Below, piece after piece: positions 7,254-15,439 of a stretch of DNA of 64,000 bases; position 1 is the stretch's first letter, and each line of letters starts with the position of its first letter. The position numbers were made by a program, and so were the translations under genes. Under the pieces are notes generated by a model, which had not been told where the DNA came from, ran no database searches, and was given only the letters and a program-made list of their open reading frames with translations. Origin of the DNA: Anaeromyxobacter dehalogenans 2CP-1 (GTDB lineage Bacteria; Myxococcota; Myxococcia; Myxococcales; Anaeromyxobacteraceae). Where the stretch lies: assembly GCF_000022145.1 (NCBI RefSeq), contig NC_011891.1, forward strand, positions 3,392,501 through 3,456,500. The letters are read 5' to 3'.

Positions 7254-8405
7254 TCACCCCCACCGCCCCAGCCACTCCCGCTCCCACGCCTCCTTCGCGC
7301 GGTGGGCCTCGACACCCGGCGGCTCCAGCGAGACGGCCGGCGTCGGCTCGGCGAAGAAGTCACCGTGGCCGAACGCGGCCATGCCGCCGCCGGTCTCGAC
7401 CCAGCACTCGCCCATGCCCGCGTAGGCGCCGGCGGGCTCGCCGCCGGTCACCTCGGACGCGATCGCGCGGGCCACGACCTCCGCCTCCCCGCGAGCGAAC
7501 GTCGCGGCCTTCGGGAGCGGCTTCCCCATCTTCAGCGGGATCCCGGTGACGTCGCCGATGGCCCACACGCGCTCGAAGCGGGTGCGGAGCGTCGCGCGAT
7601 CGACCGGGATCCATCCGCTCTCGCCGGTGAGGCCCGCCTCCCGCACGGCGCGAGGGGCGCGGTGCGGCGCGACGAATGCGAGCAGGTCGTAGTCGGTCGA
7701 TGCTCCGCTCGAGAAATGCAGGCGGCGCGCCGAAGCGTCCGCGCGTACGACCTGGTGCTCCGGGTGGTAGGCGATGCCCTTGGCTCCGAGCAGCCCGCGC
7801 ACCGCGGCCGACACCGCCGGACCGGCCACCCCCATCGGCGCCGGCTCCGCGGCGTACAGGTCGATGCTGGACCGGCCGCGGACGCCCCTGCGCCGGAGGC
7901 TCCCCTCGATCAGCATCGCCGCCTCGTAGGGCGCGGCCGGGCACTTGTAGGCCGGGGCGGCGGTGAGGACGACGATCCGGCCCCCGTCGAAGCGGGCGAG
8001 CGCGTCCCGCAGCGCGACCGCGCCCTCGAGCGCGTAGAACGAGTGTCCCGCCTCCACCAGCCCGGCGATCGCCGCCGCGTCCAGGTCGGCGCCCAGCGCG
8101 ACGACGAGGTGGTCCGCCTCGAGCTGCCGCGCTCCGACGGTCACGCGCCGTGCCTCGGGGTCGATCCGCTCCACCTCCCCGATCACCACCTCGATGCCCT
8201 GGCGCGACAGCCCGGCGATGGCTCGCGTGACGTCCTCGGGGCGGGCCTCGCCGACGATGAGCCGCAGGAGCGAGGCCCCGAGCACGAAGGTATCCGAGCG
8301 CTCGACCACGGTGATCCGGTGCTCCGGTGGGAGCAGCCGGCGCAGCTCGGCCGCGACGACGTTGCCGCCGACGCCGCCGCCCAGGACCAGGACGCGTTCG
8401 TTCAT
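7254..8405 (-). CDS. FAD/NAD(P)-binding oxidoreductase, sulfide:quinone oxidoreductase-like
   Basis: A 383-residue flavoprotein with an N-terminal FAD-binding loop (VLVLGGGVGGNVVAAEL), a second dinucleotide region (GRIVVLTAAPAYKCPAAPYE) and the C-terminal WAIGDVT motif that binds FAD. Cys155 in the KCPAAPYE segment and a later Cys in GECWVE match the redox cysteines of SQR and flavocytochrome c sulfide dehydrogenase flavoproteins. Reaction likely: sulfide or polysulfide oxidation with quinone reduction, but other NDH-2-like roles are possible. Start ATG 8405 with GGAGGT upstream. No signal peptide; membrane attachment would be peripheral. Confidence 0.82.
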   Translation of the reverse strand: MNERVLVLGGGVGGNVVAAELRRLLPPEHRITVVERSDTFVLGASLLRLIVGEARPEDVTRAIAGLSRQGIEVVIGEVERIDPEARRVTVGARQLEADHLVVALGADLDAAAIAGLVEAGHSFYALEGAVALRDALARFDGGRIVVLTAAPAYKCPAAPYEAAMLIEGSLRRRGVRGRSSIDLYAAEPAPMGVAGPAVSAAVRGLLGAKGIAYHPEHQVVRADASARRLHFSSGASTDYDLLAFVAPHRAPRAVREAGLTGESGWIPVDRATLRTRFERVWAIGDVTGIPLKMGKPLPKAATFARGEAEVVARAIASEVTGGEPAGAYAGMGECWVETGGGMAAFGHGDFFAEPTPAVSLEPPGVEAHRAKEAWEREWLGRWG

Positions 8406-8634
8406 GACGACCTCCGCGCGCTGAGATGCCGGGCGCGCTCCCGGGTCGCAAGTGGTCCTTGGCTCCGCCCCTCCCGTGCCGCGAGGGCGCGGTCCCGCGG
8501 GCGAGCTCATGGTGGCGCGCGGACCGGATCGGCGGTCGGTCCGCTGGTCGTCCAGCGGGGGTGGCACGCGGGTCGCTTCGCGTTGCGCGAGCCGGGCGGC
8601 GGCATCAGACATCCGGGCGAGCAAGGAGGCGCGC

Positions 8635-9060
8635 ATGGCCCACACCGCCACGACCCCGTTCGTGCAGGGCGTTCACGGCGTTCGCTACCAGGTGAGCGAC
8701 GTCGCTCGCTCGGTGGCGTTCTACACGCGACAGCTCGGGTTCGAGCTGCAGCACCAGCAGCTCCCCGCGTTCGCCAACGTCTCGCTCGGCGAGGTGAGCA
8801 TCCTGCTCAGCGGCCCGGGTGCATCCGGGTCGCGGCCCATGCCCGATGGTCGACGGCAGGAGCCGGGCGGCTGGAACCGCGTGGTGCTGAGGGTCCACGA
8901 TCTCCCCGGGCTCATCGTCGCGCTGAAGCACGCCGGAGTTCGCTTCCGCAACGAGGTGGAGACGGGCCCTGGCGGCCGACAGGTCCAGATCGAGGACCCG
9001 GACGGAAACCCCATCGAGCTCTTCGAGCCCGCCCCGTCGCCGGCGGGCGCACGGCCCTGA
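8635..9060 (+). CDS. VOC-superfamily (glyoxalase/bleomycin-resistance-like) protein
   Basis: A 141-residue protein with one VOC module: GVRYQVSDVARSVAFYTRQL at residues 13-32, NVSLGEVSILLSGPG in the middle, and VQIEDPDGNPIELFEP near the end, where the final Glu is the usual metal ligand. Members act as metal-dependent lyases, dioxygenases or drug-binding proteins. Start ATG 8635 has AAGGAGG at ideal spacing; the frame is open to 8452 without a signal. It is divergent from the SQR-like gene across about 230 bp. Confidence 0.88.
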   Translation: MAHTATTPFVQGVHGVRYQVSDVARSVAFYTRQLGFELQHQQLPAFANVSLGEVSILLSGPGASGSRPMPDGRRQEPGGWNRVVLRVHDLPGLIVALKHAGVRFRNEVETGPGGRQVQIEDPDGNPIELFEPAPSPAGARP

Positions 9061-9177
9061 CGTGACGACCTCGCCCGCATCGGGACGGCCGCGACCCGCG
9101 CCGCCGAGCGGGAGGGTGCGGCTCGCGGCGGCGGCGTGCGACGCGGTCGCCGGTGCAACCAGCGCGGCCGCGGCCCG

Positions 9178-9924
9178 TCAGGGCGAGGCGGCCGAGGATC
9201 CCAGCGCGTCGCCGAGCGCTCGGAGCAGCGCCGCGCCGTCGCCCTCCCACGCCTGCCCGTGCATGCACGCGAGCCTCGTGGGCCGGCGCGCTGCGAGCTT
9301 CTCGATGAGCGGCGCAAGGTGGCGCGTCCCGCTGAAGTAGTCGAGCCCGCGCCGGAGCGCCTCGCTCGGCGCGAGGATGTCGCCGGTGGTCACGGCGGGT
9401 CCGTCGGCGCGGCCGGGCTGCGTGAAGAGGTCCCCGCACAGGAGCGTCCCGGTGCTCCGCTCGAACAGGTACCCGCACTCCCAGCCGTGCGGGAGGTGCG
9501 GCGTGTCGATCCAGGTCACCTCGTGGCTCCCGAGCCGGAGCGCCTCGCCGTCGGCCAGCGGCCGGGGCGGCCGATCGGCGACGTCGGCGATGGAGACCAT
9601 CGCGGCGATCTGCCCGCACAGCGGCGCCGCCTGCGGCGCGGCCGCCAGCCACTCGTTCAGCGACCCGCACTCGTCCGCCTCGTAGTGCGAGAAGCCGATC
9701 CAGCGGAGCCCCTCGACCGGCGCCACCGCGGCGACCGCCTCGCGCACCAGCGGGAACAGCCGCCTCGGCCCGGTGTGGAACAGGAGCGGCTGCTCGTCGA
9801 CCACGAGGTACTGGTTGAAGCTGAAGCCGCCCGGCATGGCGGCCGGCGGGATCGGGGTGGAGATGCGGAAGATGCCGGCGGCGACCTCGTCGACGCGCGT
9901 TCCGGAGCCGGTGTTCGTGATCAT
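9178..9924 (-). CDS. MBL-fold metallo-hydrolase, flavodiiron/ODP-like
   Basis: A 248-residue protein resembling the metallo-beta-lactamase domain of flavo-diiron proteins and stand-alone ODP oxygen sensors: FNQYLVVDEQPLLFHTG, IGFSHYEADECGSLNEWL, DTPHLPHGWECGYLF, TLLCGDLFTQ and ACMHGQAW. The usual H-x-E-x-D-H metal motif is present as H-Y-E-A-D-E, with the last His missing, while later His and Asp ligands remain. It lacks the flavodoxin domain. Role could be oxygen or NO sensing or reduction; this is inference. Start ATG 9924. It is divergent from the ECF sigma gene. Confidence 0.8.
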   Translation of the reverse strand: MITNTGSGTRVDEVAAGIFRISTPIPPAAMPGGFSFNQYLVVDEQPLLFHTGPRRLFPLVREAVAAVAPVEGLRWIGFSHYEADECGSLNEWLAAAPQAAPLCGQIAAMVSIADVADRPPRPLADGEALRLGSHEVTWIDTPHLPHGWECGYLFERSTGTLLCGDLFTQPGRADGPAVTTGDILAPSEALRRGLDYFSGTRHLAPLIEKLAARRPTRLACMHGQAWEGDGAALLRALGDALGSSAASP

Positions 9925-10050
9925 GTGGGGTCCCTCTCTCGATGCGCCCGCGAGAGCCGGGCGCCTTCACCTCTCGGAGGTGGCGCGGCCGCGTCCGCCG
10001 TTACGCCGCCTCTGAAGGGGCGGCGGGGGCGCACCGGGCACCGCGCGGTT

Positions 10051-10632
10051 ATGCGCTGCTCCATGCGCTGGGCAGGGACGGTGGAAGCGCCGGCCGATGC
10101 GGCGGACGGAGCGCTGGCGCGGCGCGCCGCCTGCGGGGATCGTGCGGCCGAGGAGGCGCTGTGCCGGCGCTTCCGCCCGCGGATCCACCTGTACGGCCTC
10201 CGTCACCTGCGCGACGACGCCGCCGCGGCCGACCTGGCGCAGGACGTGCTCCTGGCGGTGATCGCGCGCCTCCGCGCCGGCGCGGTGCGCGAGCCGGACC
10301 ACCTCGCGTCGTTCGTGCTCTCGACCTGCCGCCAGCTCGCCGGGAGCGCCGTCCGGAGCGAGCGCCGCCGCGAGGCGCTCCTCGCCGCCGAGCCCCTCCC
10401 CGCGCCGCACGACCCGCCGGCCGACCCGCTCCCGCGCGATCGCCTCGCGCGCTGCCTCCAGGCGCTCGCCGCCCGGGAGCGGGCCGTCGTGGTCGCGACG
10501 TTCTACGCGGAGCAGCCCGCCGAGGCGATCTCGCGCGACCACGCGCTCAGCGCGGGTCACGTCCGCGTCCTGCGCCACCGCGCGCTGCGCCGCCTGCGCA
10601 CCTGCCTCGGCCTGGAGGAGGCCGCCGGATGA
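10051..10632 (+). CDS. ECF-type RNA polymerase sigma factor
   Basis: A 193-residue protein with sigma region 2 (CRRFRPRIHLYGLRHLRD, AADLAQDVLLAVIARL) and region 4 (CLQALAARERAVVVATFYA, then ISRDHALSAGHVRVLRHRAL). It lacks a C-terminal extension. Start ATG 10051 is the first in the plausible frame; ATG 10063 is a second choice, and neither has a strong ribosome site. Its stop overlaps the next gene by 4 bp (ATGA), and that gene encodes a zinc-finger protein, so the pair is a sigma/anti-sigma operon. The signal it answers is unknown; the divergent MBL protein is a possible target or sensor. Confidence 0.85.
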   Translation: MRCSMRWAGTVEAPADAADGALARRAACGDRAAEEALCRRFRPRIHLYGLRHLRDDAAAADLAQDVLLAVIARLRAGAVREPDHLASFVLSTCRQLAGSAVRSERRREALLAAEPLPAPHDPPADPLPRDRLARCLQALAARERAVVVATFYAEQPAEAISRDHALSAGHVRVLRHRALRRLRTCLGLEEAAG

Positions 10633-11216
10633 GCCCCGGACCTCGCTGCCCGAGCTGGGACGACCTCGCGGACTGGTGGGCCGGCGACCTCGCGCCCGCG
10701 GACCGGGACGCGATCGAGGAACACCTGCTCGCCTGCGAGGCGTGCGCCGGCCGGGCGGGACGGCTCGCCGACCTGGCGGGCGGCGTCGCCGCGCTGGCGC
10801 GGGCCGGCGCCGTGCCGGGGCCCACCACCGCGGCGGTGCTCGACCGGCTCGAGCGCGACGGGCTGCGCGTGCACCGGTACCCCATCGCCGCGGGCCAGGT
10901 GGTCCCCTGCGCCGTCTGGCCGGACGACGAGGTCATGGCGGCCGTGCTGGACGTGCGCGCCCTCGGCGGCGCCGAGGGCGCGCGGTTCGACGTGCTGGCC
11001 CGCGCCGGCGACGACCCGCCGATCCGGGTCGAGGACGTGCCGCTCGACCGGACCACCGGCACGCTCGTCTGGCTCTCGGTGGCGGCGCTCGAGCGGCGGC
11101 GCTCCGCCACGCGCGTGTCGTTCCGGCTGATCCGCGTGTCCGCGGAGGGCGAGGCGGTGGTGGGCGAGTACGGGCTCGCCCACGAGCCCTGGACCGGCCC
11201 CTCGTCGCCGCGCTGA
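10629..11216 (+). CDS. Zinc-finger anti-sigma factor-like protein
   Basis: A 195-residue protein. Residues 8-40 hold an anti-sigma zinc finger: WWAGDLAPADRDAIEEHL then LACEACAGR, giving the H-x3-C-x2-C pattern. The rest, about 150 residues, has no clear transmembrane helix, so this would be a soluble anti-sigma factor that may sense redox or metal through the zinc site. It is translationally coupled to the ECF sigma gene by the ATGA overlap. The C-terminal part is unrecognised. It would bind and silence the sigma factor until the signal releases it (family knowledge; partner inferred). Confidence 0.82.
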   Translation: MSPGPRCPSWDDLADWWAGDLAPADRDAIEEHLLACEACAGRAGRLADLAGGVAALARAGAVPGPTTAAVLDRLERDGLRVHRYPIAAGQVVPCAVWPDDEVMAAVLDVRALGGAEGARFDVLARAGDDPPIRVEDVPLDRTTGTLVWLSVAALERRRSATRVSFRLIRVSAEGEAVVGEYGLAHEPWTGPSSPR

Positions 11217-11267
11217 GCGGCGCCGGTCCACCCCGGCGGTACGGCGGCGCACCGCGCCCTGGCGCGT

Positions 11268-13187
11268 TCACCGATAGAGAACGCGCGGCAGCCAGAGCCC
11301 GATCTGCGGGAACACGTAGAGCAGCACCAGCGCCAGGATCTGGATGGCCATGAACGGCATCATCCCGGCGAAGATCTGGTTCAGGGTCACGTGCCGCGGC
11401 GCGACGCCCTTCAGGTAGAACGCCGCCATGGCCACCGGGGGCGAGAGGAACGCCGTCTGGAGGTTGAGCGCCACCAGGAGGCCGAAGAAGAGCGGATCGA
11501 TCTGGAAGTGCCCGAGCAGCGGGATGAAGATGGGCATGAAGATCACGATGATCTCGGTCCACTCCAGCGGCCAGCCGAGCAGGAAGATGATCGCCTGCGC
11601 CAGCACCATGAACTGGATGGGCGTGAGGTCGAGCCCGAGCACCCACCGCTCGATGAGCCCCTGGCCCCCGAGCAGCGCGAACGCCGCCGAGAAGATCGAC
11701 GAGCCCACGAACAGCCAGCACACCATGGCCGTGGTCTTCGCGGTCAGGAACACCGACTCCTTCAGCACCGACCACCTGAACTGCCGGTAGGCGCCGGTGA
11801 GGACCATCGCGCCGGCGGCGCCGAGCGCGGCCGCCTCGGTCGGCGTGGCCCACCCGAACACGATCGATCCGAGCACGGCGAGGATGAGCGTGGTCAGGGG
11901 GAAGAAGCTGGTGAGCAGCATCTTCAGGATCTCGAGCCGCTCGAGCGTGAAGATGCCGTAGTGCACGGCGAGCGCGGCCAGCGCCGCAGCGACCGCGATC
12001 CAGAACGCCGCCGGGGCGGGCTTGCGGTCCGCCGGCGCCGCCGGCACCCGCGCCTCCGCGCCGGCCTCGCGGACCTCCTCCACCTTCGCGTCGTCCCCTG
12101 CGGTCGGCACCGGCTCGGCCCCGGCCTCCGCCGGAGCGCCGTCGTCCTCGAGCGGCGCGAGCTCCGCCCCCTGGTACGTCTCCTCGGCCGCCGCGTCGCC
12201 GTCGCCCACCTCGACGAGGCCGCCGGTGTCCACCACGCGCTCGGCGGTCACGACGCCGTGCACGACGCCGATCCCGGCGGCCAGCGCGGCCGCCGGCAGG
12301 AGCGCGGCGGCGAGCTGGCGCCCCGCCCAGCGGCGCCCGACGCCGGGCCGCGGGCGCGCCAGCGCCCCGAGCAGCGCCGGGACGGCCAGCCGGCGCCGCC
12401 CGCCCGCCAGGATCCGAGAGGGCTCCGGCAGCGTGACCGTCCGCTCCTCCAGCGTGGCCGGCGGGGCGAGCGACGGCCGGAGCCGCGCGATCAGCACCAC
12501 GTACGCGATGTACAGGCCGGCGAGCAGCAGGCCGGGGAAGAACGCGCCCGCGTACAGCTGGACCACCGAGACGCCGGCGGTGGCGCCGTACAGGATGAGC
12601 ATCACCGAGGGCGGGATGAGGATGCCGAGGCAGCCGCCCGCGGTGATCGCCCCCGCGGAGAGCTTGATGTCGTAGCCGGAGCGGAGCATCGCCGGGAAGG
12701 CGAGCAGGCCCATGAGCGTCACCACCGCGCCGACGATCCCGGTGGCGGTCGCGAACAGCGCGCAGGTGGCGAGCGTGGCGACCGCGAGCGACCCCGGCAC
12801 GAAGGCCATGGCGAGGTGGAGGCTCTTGAACAGCCGCTCGATGAGGTTGGCCCGCTCGACGAGGTACCCCATGAACACGAACAGCGGGATCGAGATGAGG
12901 ACGTCGTTCGTCATCACCGCGTAGGTCCGCTGGACCATGAGGTCGAGCGTCTGCTGCGTGGCGATGGCGGGGTTGTCGAAGCGGTACGCCAGCCACGCGA
13001 AGAGCACGCCCATGCCCATGAGCGTGAACGCGGTGGGGAAGCCCAGCATGATCGCGACCACCACGAGCGACAGCATGAGCAGCCCGAGGTGGCCGCCGGT
13101 CATCTGCGCCGGGGCGGGCATGATCCACGCGGTGATCGCGACGATCACCGCCATCATGCCGAGGCCGAACCAGAGCTCCTTCCTCAT
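11268..13187 (-). CDS. TRAP transporter large permease (DctM-type) with large insertion
   Basis: A 639-residue membrane protein. Residues 1-240 and 425-639 are the two halves of a DctM permease (LLMLSLVVVAIMLGFPTAFT, IPLFVFMGYLVERA, GILIPPSVMLILYG; and TPTEAAALGAAGAMVL, AFLSPPVAMAAFYLKGV). Ordinary DctM proteins have about 430 residues; here residues ~245-425 are extra, with two added hydrophobic stretches and an acidic Glu/Ala/Pro-rich linker. It moves an organic acid with Na+ together with the Q and P proteins. ATG 13187 overlaps the Q stop (ATGA), so the two are coupled. Confidence 0.88.
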   Translation of the reverse strand: MRKELWFGLGMMAVIVAITAWIMPAPAQMTGGHLGLLMLSLVVVAIMLGFPTAFTLMGMGVLFAWLAYRFDNPAIATQQTLDLMVQRTYAVMTNDVLISIPLFVFMGYLVERANLIERLFKSLHLAMAFVPGSLAVATLATCALFATATGIVGAVVTLMGLLAFPAMLRSGYDIKLSAGAITAGGCLGILIPPSVMLILYGATAGVSVVQLYAGAFFPGLLLAGLYIAYVVLIARLRPSLAPPATLEERTVTLPEPSRILAGGRRRLAVPALLGALARPRPGVGRRWAGRQLAAALLPAAALAAGIGVVHGVVTAERVVDTGGLVEVGDGDAAAEETYQGAELAPLEDDGAPAEAGAEPVPTAGDDAKVEEVREAGAEARVPAAPADRKPAPAAFWIAVAAALAALAVHYGIFTLERLEILKMLLTSFFPLTTLILAVLGSIVFGWATPTEAAALGAAGAMVLTGAYRQFRWSVLKESVFLTAKTTAMVCWLFVGSSIFSAAFALLGGQGLIERWVLGLDLTPIQFMVLAQAIIFLLGWPLEWTEIIVIFMPIFIPLLGHFQIDPLFFGLLVALNLQTAFLSPPVAMAAFYLKGVAPRHVTLNQIFAGMMPFMAIQILALVLLYVFPQIGLWLPRVLYR

Positions 13188-13858
13188 GGCCGCGTGTCCT
13201 TCCGACCCGCCTCGGGCGGCTCGTCGCCCGGCCCCGCGGCGCCGCCCTCGCGCCGGACCACCAGCGCGTCGAGGGCGGCGAGGTCCTCGTCCTTGACGTG
13301 GACGAGCTCCTTCAGCTTGTCGACGTCCACCTCCTCCACGTCCTGGGTGCGCGACGGCCACTCGCCGGCCCGGAGGCAGGCGAGGCAGCGGACGATCTCG
13401 ACCGCACCCTGCAGCAGGAGGAGCCCGCCCGCGAGCGGGATGGCCGCCTTGAACGGATAGATGGGCGGCCCGTCCACCGTGATGGTGGAGTGCTCTCGGA
13501 TCGCGAACGACTCCGCGGCGTACGTCCACCCGGCGTACACCATCGCCAGCACGCCCGGGACGAAGAACGCGACGTACAGGACGAGGTCGAGCCCGGCCTG
13601 CACGCGCGGCGGGAAGAAGCCGTAGAGCACGTCGCCCCGCACGTGGCCGCTCTTCGCGAGGGTGTAGGCGCCCGCCATCATGAACAGGACGCCGTACATC
13701 ATGATCTGCGCGTCGAAGGCCCAGGCGTGCGGGGCGTCGAGGAACTTCCGCGAGAAGACCTCCCACGTCACGAGCCCGGTGATCGCCACGATGAGCCAGG
13801 CGAACGCCTGGCCGACGGCGGTGGAGAGCCGGTCCACCGCGAGGAGGAGTCGCTGCAT
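13184..13858 (-). CDS. TRAP transporter small permease (DctQ-type)
   Basis: A 224-residue protein with four transmembrane helices (about residues 16-36, 52-70, 88-112, 134-155) and the family pattern WEVFSRKFLDAPHAWAFDAQ. A charged cytoplasmic tail of about 60 residues (EEVDVDKLKELVHVKDEDLA) follows, longer than usual, and may contact the inserted region of the large permease. It lies between the substrate-binding gene (9 bp away) and the large permease (4-bp overlap), so P-Q-M is one operon read leftward. Confidence 0.88.
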   Translation of the reverse strand: MQRLLLAVDRLSTAVGQAFAWLIVAITGLVTWEVFSRKFLDAPHAWAFDAQIMMYGVLFMMAGAYTLAKSGHVRGDVLYGFFPPRVQAGLDLVLYVAFFVPGVLAMVYAGWTYAAESFAIREHSTITVDGPPIYPFKAAIPLAGGLLLLQGAVEIVRCLACLRAGEWPSRTQDVEEVDVDKLKELVHVKDEDLAALDALVVRREGGAAGPGDEPPEAGRKDTRP

Positions 13859-13867
13859 GCGGCGCTC

Positions 13868-15031
13868 CTACGTGGCCTTCTTCTTCCCGCCGAAGAAGTG
13901 GTTGTAGGCCATCTTGAAGTCCACGTTCGTGTCGTTCTGCCAGCGCGCCGCCCGCTGCGCGAACTTGCGCTGCGACTCGAGCACCTTCTTGAACATGGGG
14001 TTCTCGGCCGAGCGCTTCTCCATGACCCCGTCCCAGATCTCGAGCTGCCGCTTCAGGACCTCCGGGCGCGTCGAGTAGAACTTCACGCCCTGCTTGTCCC
14101 GCATCTCGAAGTAGTCGGTGGAGTAGCGGTCGATGGCCTTCCAGCTCATGTCCGCCGAGGCGGCCTGCGCCGCGGTCGAGATGATGGACTTGAGGTCGGT
14201 CGGCAGCGCCTGGAAGCGCTTGCCGTTGAACAGGATCTCGAACTGCTCCGAGCACTGGTGGAAGCTCTGCAGCATGCAGATCTTGGCGACGTCGGGGAAC
14301 CCGAGCACGCGGTCGGACGAGGCGTTGTTGAACTCGGCGGCGTCGAGCAGCCCCCGGTCCATCGCCGGCACGATCTCGGCGCCGGGCAGCGCGTTCACCG
14401 CCGCGCCCAGGCCGTTGAAGATGTCGATGGAGAGGCCGACGGTCCGGAACTTGAGCCCCTTCATGTCGTCCGGCTTCGCGACCGGCTTCTGCTTGAACCA
14501 GCCCAGCGGCTGGGTCGGCATGGGTCCGTACATGAGCGAGACGACGTCGAGGTTGAGGGACTTGTAGATCTCCTCGAGGAGCTGCCGCCCGCCGCCGTAG
14601 TGGTGCCAGGCGAGCACCATGTTCGGATCCATCCCGAACGCGGGGCCGGAGCCCCACAGCGCCAGCGCGGTGTTCTTGCCGTACCAGTAGGCGACCACGC
14701 CGTGGCCGCCGTCGAGCGTGCCCTTCGAGACCGCGTCGAGGAGGTCGAACGCCTTCACCACCGAGCCGGCCGCGAGCACCTCGATCTTGAGGCGCCCGCC
14801 GGACATCTCGTTCACCTTCTTCGCGTAGTCCTGCGCGAACTCGTGGAAGATGTCCTTCTGCGGCCAGGTGCTCTGGAAGCGCAGCGTGATGGGCGCCTGC
14901 GCGACGTGGATGGCCGGCGCCGCCGCCCCTGCCGCGACGCCCGCCGCGCCCAGGGCGGCCTTCTTCAGGAACGAACGGCGGGAAGCCTTCGGGGCGGTGT
15001 CCGGCTGGGACCTGCTCGTGGTCTTCTTCAT
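13868..15031 (-). CDS. TRAP transporter substrate-binding protein (DctP-type, Tat signal)
   Basis: A 387-residue periplasmic protein with a Tat signal (ASRRSFLKKAALG) and mature sequence ITLRFQSTWPQKDIFHEFA. The region GLKFRTVGLSIDIFNGLGAA carries the Arg that salt-bridges the substrate carboxylate in DctP proteins. Similarity to the alpha-keto acid-binding subgroup (TakP-like) is suggested by the WGSGPAFGMDP and AAEFNNASSDRVLGFPDVA stretches, so a 2-oxo acid or similar monocarboxylate is a reasonable guess. Tat export hints at folding or metal loading before export. First gene of the operon; GGAGGAG precedes ATG 15031. Confidence 0.88.
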   Translation of the reverse strand: MKKTTSRSQPDTAPKASRRSFLKKAALGAAGVAAGAAAPAIHVAQAPITLRFQSTWPQKDIFHEFAQDYAKKVNEMSGGRLKIEVLAAGSVVKAFDLLDAVSKGTLDGGHGVVAYWYGKNTALALWGSGPAFGMDPNMVLAWHHYGGGRQLLEEIYKSLNLDVVSLMYGPMPTQPLGWFKQKPVAKPDDMKGLKFRTVGLSIDIFNGLGAAVNALPGAEIVPAMDRGLLDAAEFNNASSDRVLGFPDVAKICMLQSFHQCSEQFEILFNGKRFQALPTDLKSIISTAAQAASADMSWKAIDRYSTDYFEMRDKQGVKFYSTRPEVLKRQLEIWDGVMEKRSAENPMFKKVLESQRKFAQRAARWQNDTNVDFKMAYNHFFGGKKKAT

Positions 15032-15113
15032 GCGCGCTCCTCCCGGAAATCGGGGTGGTCAGCGGTTCTTTGTGCTGTCCGGGGCACCGGCAATCCTTCG
15101 TCCGGGTACAGCG

Positions 15114-15151
15114 CGCCGAATTCGGCGTGGCGCCGATTGACGATCCGTCAA
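15114..15151 (-). promoter_or_regulatory. Palindromes upstream of the TRAP operon
   Basis: CGCCGAATTCGGCG (15114-15127) is a perfect 14-bp palindrome and TTGAC-GATCC-GTCAA (15137-15151) is an inverted repeat with a 5-bp spacer. Both lie 80-120 bp before the TRAP substrate-binding gene, where a regulator of uptake would bind. No regulator gene is adjacent. Confidence 0.45.
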
Positions 15152-15271
15152 GCCGGCACCGCCCGGGGCGAGCGAGGTCGCGCCTCGCCCCCCGCAGCGG
15201 GCGCCGCGGGCGTGGCACCCTCGGCGCGTCACGCACCGCCGCGGGGTGTGCCGGTGGGGTCGGGGCTGGCG

Positions 15272-15439
15272 CTCAGAGCGCGTGAATCAATCCCCGGACC
15301 GAGCCAGGCGGTCGAGACGCGAGCAGCGCGAGGCGCGACGACCGAGCATGCCCGTCGGCATGTGAGGGAGGAGCAACGAAGCGATGCGACGCGGATCGGC
15401 CGCCGCGGCGACGGGAGGGGATTGGTTCACGTGCTCTCA
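15272..15439 (+). repeat. 168-bp structured repeat, copy 1
   Basis: Begins CTCAGAGCGCGTGAATC and ends GGTTCACGTGCTCTCA; the same 168-bp unit occurs at 33312 and 34979. The first and last ~20 bases form a long stem with two G-U pairs on this strand, and an inner hairpin GCATGCC/GGCATGT sits near the middle. Copy 1 differs from copy 3 at about six positions, including a paired change (left CA for CC, right TTG for TGG) that keeps the stem. It abuts the stop codon of the histidine phosphatase gene on the other strand. Confidence 0.9.

Noticed and set aside
13188-15236. N-terminal extension of the TRAP large permease
   Set aside because: The open frame runs over the Q and P genes in another frame; the real start is the coupled ATG at 13187.
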